The notes under the pieces were generated by a model. The model worked only from the letters and a program-made list of their open reading frames with translations, did not search any database and had not been told where the DNA came from. Below, one piece after another: positions 22,854-27,792 of a DNA stretch of 27,792 bases. Within the stretch, counting starts at the first letter, position 1. Each line of letters starts with the position of its first letter. A program made the translations under genes and the position numbers. Origin of the DNA: RHKX01 sp964497825 (GTDB lineage: Bacteria > Actinomycetota > Thermoleophilia > Solirubrobacterales > 70-9); contig CAZCFA010000035.1 in NCBI GenBank assembly GCA_964497825.1, positions 1-27,792 of the forward strand, given 5' to 3'.

Positions 22854-23050
22854 GTGCGCGCCGAAGCGGAGCTGCGGCAGCCGGCGCGGCGAGCCCGCGA
22901 GGGCGGAGCCGCCGCAGCCAGCGGTGCGCGCCGAGCGTGGAGCTGCGGCAGCCGGCGGGGTGAGCGCCGGGGGCGGGGAGCCGCGGGCGCCGGTGCGGCG
23001 GCGCCGAGCGCGGAGCCGCCGGAGCCAGGCGTCGGTGCGGCCGCGGGCGG
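22854..23050. repeat. Degenerate ~70-bp tandem repeat, three copies
   Basis: Copies start near 22854, 22924 and 22993. Shared phrases include GTGCGCGCCGA, GGAGCTGCGGCAGCCGGCG and GGGCGGAGCCGC. Identity falls from the first pair to the third copy. It ends just before the sdhB stop codon on the minus strand. Confidence 0.6.
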
Positions 23051-23053
23051 CCG

Positions 23054-23823
23054 CTACTGCGGCTTGACCGCTCCCCGGCGCGCCCGCAGCCGGTGCAGCA
23101 TCGCCTTGCGGTAGTCGTGGTAGAGCTCGCCGATCACCTTGATCGAGATCTCCTGCGGGCAGGCCGCCTGGCACTCGCCGTGGTTGCTGCAGCCGCCGAA
23201 GCCCTCGGCGTCGTGCTGGACGACCATGTCATGGGCGCGGTCGAAGCGCTCGGGCTGCCCCTGCGGTAGCGAGTTCAGGTGCGCGACCTTGGCGCCGGTG
23301 AACAGCATCGCCGAGCCGTTCGGGCAGGCGGCGACGCAGGCGCCACAGCCGATGCAGATCGCCGCGTCAAGGGCGTGCTCCTGATCCTCGGGATGGACCG
23401 GGTTCGTGTTCGGCTCCGGCTGCGGCCCGCTGGTCACCGAGACGTAGCCGCCCGACTCGACGATCCGGTCGAACGGGCTGCGGTCGACGACGAGGTCGCG
23501 GACGACGCCGAAGGCGCTGCCGCGGAACGGCTCGACCGTGATCTCGGCGCCGTCGGGGAAGTCGCGCATGAACGTCTGGCAGCTCGTCACCTGCCGTGGC
23601 CCGTGCGGGATGCCGTCGATCAGCAGCGAGCAGGCGCCGCAGATCCCCTCCATGCAGTCGCGGTCGTAGGCGATCGCGACGCCGCCGTCGTGCACGATTC
23701 GCTCGTTGAGCTCGTCGAGCATCTCGATGAACGAGGCCTCGCCGTCGACGCCGCTGACCTCGTGGCGCTCGAACCGGCCCGGGCTCTCGCCGTCGGGCTG
23801 GCGCCAGATGTCGAGCGTGAAGT

Positions 23824-23827
<4 letters not shown>
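23054..23827 (-). CDS. sdhB: Succinate dehydrogenase iron-sulfur subunit (type B complex)
   Basis: The product is 257 residues, normal for the family. [2Fe-2S] ligands are Cys58, Cys63, Cys66 and Cys83 (CMEGICGAC...SCQTF). The second domain has CIGCGACVAACP (158-169) for [4Fe-4S] and CSNHGECQAACP (213-224), the classical CxxxxxCxxxCP of a [3Fe-4S] cluster. This is the key contrast with the SdhB encoded at 16920-18170. GTG 23827 overlaps the sdhA stop by 4 nt (GTGA), so translation is coupled. It transfers electrons from the flavoprotein to the di-heme cytochrome b. Last gene of the operon. Confidence 0.94.
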
Positions 23828-25736
<1,909 letters not shown>

Positions 25737-25740
<4 letters not shown>

Positions 25741-26534
25741 CGCGCGACCCCGCTCGCCGCGACCTGATCGGCGGTCGGGCCGTCGTCGGGCGCCGGCAGC
25801 GCGCCGGCGAAGAACAGGATCGGCACCGCGGCGAAGCCGGCGGCGACGAGCAGCGCCGTCGCCGTCGCGCCGCGGCGCAGCGCCACGTTGCGGTTCGGCT
25901 TCTCCCAGCCCATCGTCTGCAGCGCGCTCCACAGCGCGTGCCGCAGGTGGAGGTAGAGGACGGCCATCATCGCCACGTAGATCGCGACCAGCCACCACTC
26001 CTGGAAGGCGCCGTAGAGGTTGGCGTAGACCTCGCCGGCGGCGAGCGGCGTCGGGTCGATCGTCAGCGTCGTGAACTGGAGCACGTGGAAGACGATGAAG
26101 GCGAGCAGCAAGAAGCCGCTGTAGGCCATCGTCCGCGAGGCGAGCGAGCGCTGGATCACCGGCGCCCCGCCCGGCTGCGCAGCGCGGTTGCGGGCGATCA
26201 GCTGGCTGACGCCGACGACGTGGACGACGAGCGCGAGCAGCAGGATCGCGCGGACGATCCAGAGCAGGCCCGAGTAGGGGATCGCCGGCCCGCCGACCGT
26301 GCGCAGGAACTCCGCGTACTTGTCGATCGCCGCCTCGCCGCCGCCGTTCGGGCCCTGCAACGCCTTCAGGTTGCCGAGCGCGTGCAGGATCACGTAGGCG
26401 GCGAGGATCACGCCGCTGATCGCGACGAGGATCTTCTTGCCGAGCGTCGAGCCCCAGATCTCGCGCAGCCAGCGCAGCCGCGGCTGCAGCGCCGATCCGG
26501 CGGCAGCGCCGAGGCTCGGGGCACCGGAGCTCAC
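25737..26534 (-). CDS. sdhC: Succinate dehydrogenase cytochrome b subunit (SdhC, b558/b556 type B)
   Basis: The product is 265 residues from GTG 26534, with about five membrane helices. It carries histidines at the positions expected for heme ligands: ILHALGNLKAL, LVVHVVGVSQL, IVFHVLQFTTL and YLHLRHALWSALQ. The opening GSTLGKKILVAISGVILAAY is typical of the Bacteroides/actinobacterial SdhC family. It anchors the dehydrogenase and reduces (or oxidises) menaquinone. The order sdhC-sdhA-sdhB with 4-nt overlaps is the standard type-B operon. It starts 54 nt after the M50 protease gene on the same strand, so read-through is possible. An upstream ATG at 26578 is out of frame. Confidence 0.93.
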
Positions 26535-26588
26535 GCGGGCGCTCCCGGCGGCCGCGCTCCCTGCCGGGGCGCGTTCATCGCCGGCGGC

Positions 26589-27792
26589 TCACCGCGGCGG
26601 ATCCTCCGGCGACTGGTAGCTCGAGCCCGGCGGCGTCGGCCCGACCGCGCGCCGCAGCGCCCGCCCGACCTGGTCGAGCGTGATCACCCCGGCCAGGCGG
26701 CCGTCGGCATCGACGGCGGCGAGCCCACCCAGCCGCCGCAGCTCGACGTTGGCGAGCAGCGACTCCAGCGGGGCGTCGGAGCGGACGACCTGCTCGCCGC
26801 TCGCCGCGCCGTCGCCGACGTCGAGGACCTGGGAGACCGTCTGGTTCGCCCTGCTGATCTCCGGCACCGCGTCGGCGGCGCCGCGGTTGATCAGGCCGAT
26901 GAAGCGCTGGGCCGCGTCGACGACCGGGAACCAGGGCCAGCGGTAGCGGAGGAAGTACTCGTCGAGGGCGCGATCGACGGTCGTGTCGGCGGGGATCGCG
27001 ACGGGCTCGGGATCCATCACGTCGGCGACCCTGAGGTCGCCGAGGCGCTGGTTGAGCTCGCTGCGGGCGGCGGTCGCCCGCGCCGAGGAGCCGAGCAGCC
27101 AGCCGATCACCGCCAGCCAGATCCCGCTCAGCGCCGCGCCGGCGAACAGCAGCACGACGCCGAGCGCGATGAAGGCGAACGCGAACAGCTGGCCGAGGCG
27201 GGCGGCGAACACCGTCGCCCGCTCGCGGTTGCCGGTCAGCTTCCAGGCGATCGCGCGCACGAGGCGGCCGCCGTCGAGCGGGAACGCCGGCAGCAGGTTG
27301 AAGATCAGGATCGCGCCGTTGACGTTGCCGAGCCAGGCCAGCACCGCCAGCGCCGGATCGACGTCGGCGCTCTCGTCGAACGAGCTCACGTCCCAGAACG
27401 AGCCGCCGCCGATCGCGCTGCCGACGCCGAGCGCCGCCAGCGCCAGCACGAGCGTGACCGCGGGCCCCGCGGCGGCGATCCGGAACTCGACCCCGGGGCC
27501 GTCGGGGTCGCGGTCGAGGACGGCGATGCCGCCGAACATCCAGAGGGTGATCTGGCTGATCGAGATCCGGTTGCGCAACGCCACGAACGCGTGGCCGAGC
27601 TCGTGCAGCAGGATCGAGGCGAAGAAGCCGGCGGCGCTCAGCACCGCCAGCAGGTAGGGCTGGCTCGAGCCCTCGGCGCTGCCGAGCAGGTCGCGGTAGT
27701 AGCCGGATAGGAAGTAGATGACGAGGAACAGGACGACGAACCAGCTCCAGTCGACCCCGATCGGGATCCCCCGGACGTTGAGCAGGGTGAAG
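26589..27792 (-). CDS. M50 (site-2) family zinc metalloprotease with CBS domains, 5' end cut
   Basis: The frame is open to the window edge. The last visible codons upstream encode LLNVRGIPIGVDWSWFVVL, the usual N-terminus of this family, so only a few residues are missing. Zinc motif HELGH lies in FASILLHELGHAFVAL; the third ligand motif is NLLPAFPLDGGRLVRA. Several membrane segments surround them. The C-terminal third holds two CBS motifs (VADVMDPEPVAIPADTTVDR, then SQVLDVGDG to GGLAAVDADGRLAGVITLDQ). This matches the Rip3-like branch of intramembrane proteases, which cut membrane-bound regulators; the substrate is unknown. CBS domains suggest control by adenine nucleotides. It lies 54 nt before sdhC, possibly in one transcript. 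Confidence 0.9.
   Translation of the reverse strand, partial: FTLLNVRGIPIGVDWSWFVVLFLVIYFLSGYYRDLLGSAEGSSQPYLLAVLSAAGFFASILLHELGHAFVALRNRISISQITLWMFGGIAVLDRDPDGPGVEFRIAAAGPAVTLVLALAALGVGSAIGGGSFWDVSSFDESADVDPALAVLAWLGNVNGAILIFNLLPAFPLDGGRLVRAIAWKLTGNRERATVFAARLGQLFAFAFIALGVVLLFAGAALSGIWLAVIGWLLGSSARATAARSELNQRLGDLRVADVMDPEPVAIPADTTVDRALDEYFLRYRWPWFPVVDAAQRFIGLINRGAADAVPEISRANQTVSQVLDVGDGAASGEQVVRSDAPLESLLANVELRRLGGLAAVDADGRLAGVITLDQVGRALRRAVGPTPPGSSYQSPEDPPR

Larger units (their letters stand above)
22463..23053. other. Convergent spacer full of degenerate repeats
   Basis: About 590 nt without a recognisable gene. A 31-bp direct repeat starting GGGCGTGGGCGGCG occurs at 22500 and 22531. The dispersed palindrome lies at 22722-22752, and a perfect 12-bp palindrome GCGACCGGTCGC at 22768-22779. 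A degenerate repeat of about 70 bp starting GTGCG(C/G)CG with GGAGCTGCGGCAGCCGGCG occurs at 22854, 22924 and 22993. Many frames are open here because of base composition, but none has a ribosome site or a coherent protein. Confidence 0.65.

Noticed and set aside
22504..23114. Open plus-strand frames in the spacer after the acylase
   Set aside because: Frames are open from base composition only; translations are repeat-derived, start inside repeats and have no ribosome site.
19998..23174. Very long open frame on the minus strand opposite the acylase gene (over 1000 codons)
   Set aside because: It is an antisense shadow typical of very high GC. Its translation is Arg/Val/Asp-rich with no domain, while the plus strand has a clear acylase with signal peptide, catalytic Ser and ribosome site.

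Overview
The window is very GC-rich, densely coding DNA from a high-GC Gram-positive bacterium. The best fit is the Thermoleophilia/Solirubrobacterales branch of Actinobacteriota. Reasons are the recR-ask-asd neighbourhood, the Lys/Arg-rich C-terminal Ig-like module on the secreted hydrolase (a type common in Solirubrobacterales proteomes), frequent GTG starts, -10-like hexamers lying against start codons, and the type-B succinate dehydrogenase. This placement is inference; no rRNA or tRNA gene is present to test it. The sequence is a draft scaffold with four runs of exactly 100 N, all inside repeat-rich non-coding DNA.

Layout. 1-2400 (+): 3' end of dnaX, then ybaB/ebfC, recR and a small P-loop kinase-like gene (replication and repair). 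2401-4394: repeat-rich DNA with two gaps and one minus-strand DUF559 nuclease-like gene. 4395-6748 (+): lysC and asd, the first and second steps of the aspartate pathway, overlapping by 4 nt. 6873-9098 (+): secreted alpha/beta hydrolase. 9148-11556 (+): large multi-pass membrane protein. 11763-14800 (-): ion-transport operon nhaA, ArsB/NhaD transporter, CBS protein; nhaA appears frameshifted near its 5' end. 14801-15300: 46-bp tandem repeat with a gap, leading to a small DUF4333-type lipoprotein gene. 15989-19859 (-): a first succinate dehydrogenase/fumarate reductase, sdhA-sdhB-sdhE, with a CCG-domain subunit instead of a cytochrome b. 20025-22433 (+): secreted penicillin-acylase-family Ntn hydrolase. 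22434-23053: repeat-rich spacer. 23054-26534 (-): a second succinate dehydrogenase of type B, sdhC-sdhA-sdhB. 26589-window end (-): M50 site-2-type metalloprotease with CBS domains, cut by the window edge.

The genes form familiar modules: DNA maintenance, Asp-family amino acid synthesis, Na+/H+ homeostasis, and two different quinone-linked succinate/fumarate enzymes about 3.2 kb apart. The two iron-sulfur subunits differ in the motif of the third cluster, suggesting different redox roles.

The least expected structure is a dispersed palindromic element, four copies in the window, with 13-nt arms and a variable 5-nt loop. Two copies lie in spacers and two inside predicted coding sequence, in the manner of small in-frame palindromic insertions. 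Several spacers also hold degenerate tandem repeats, and two of the four gaps fall inside such repeats. No CRISPR array, transposase, phage gene or RNA gene was recognised.
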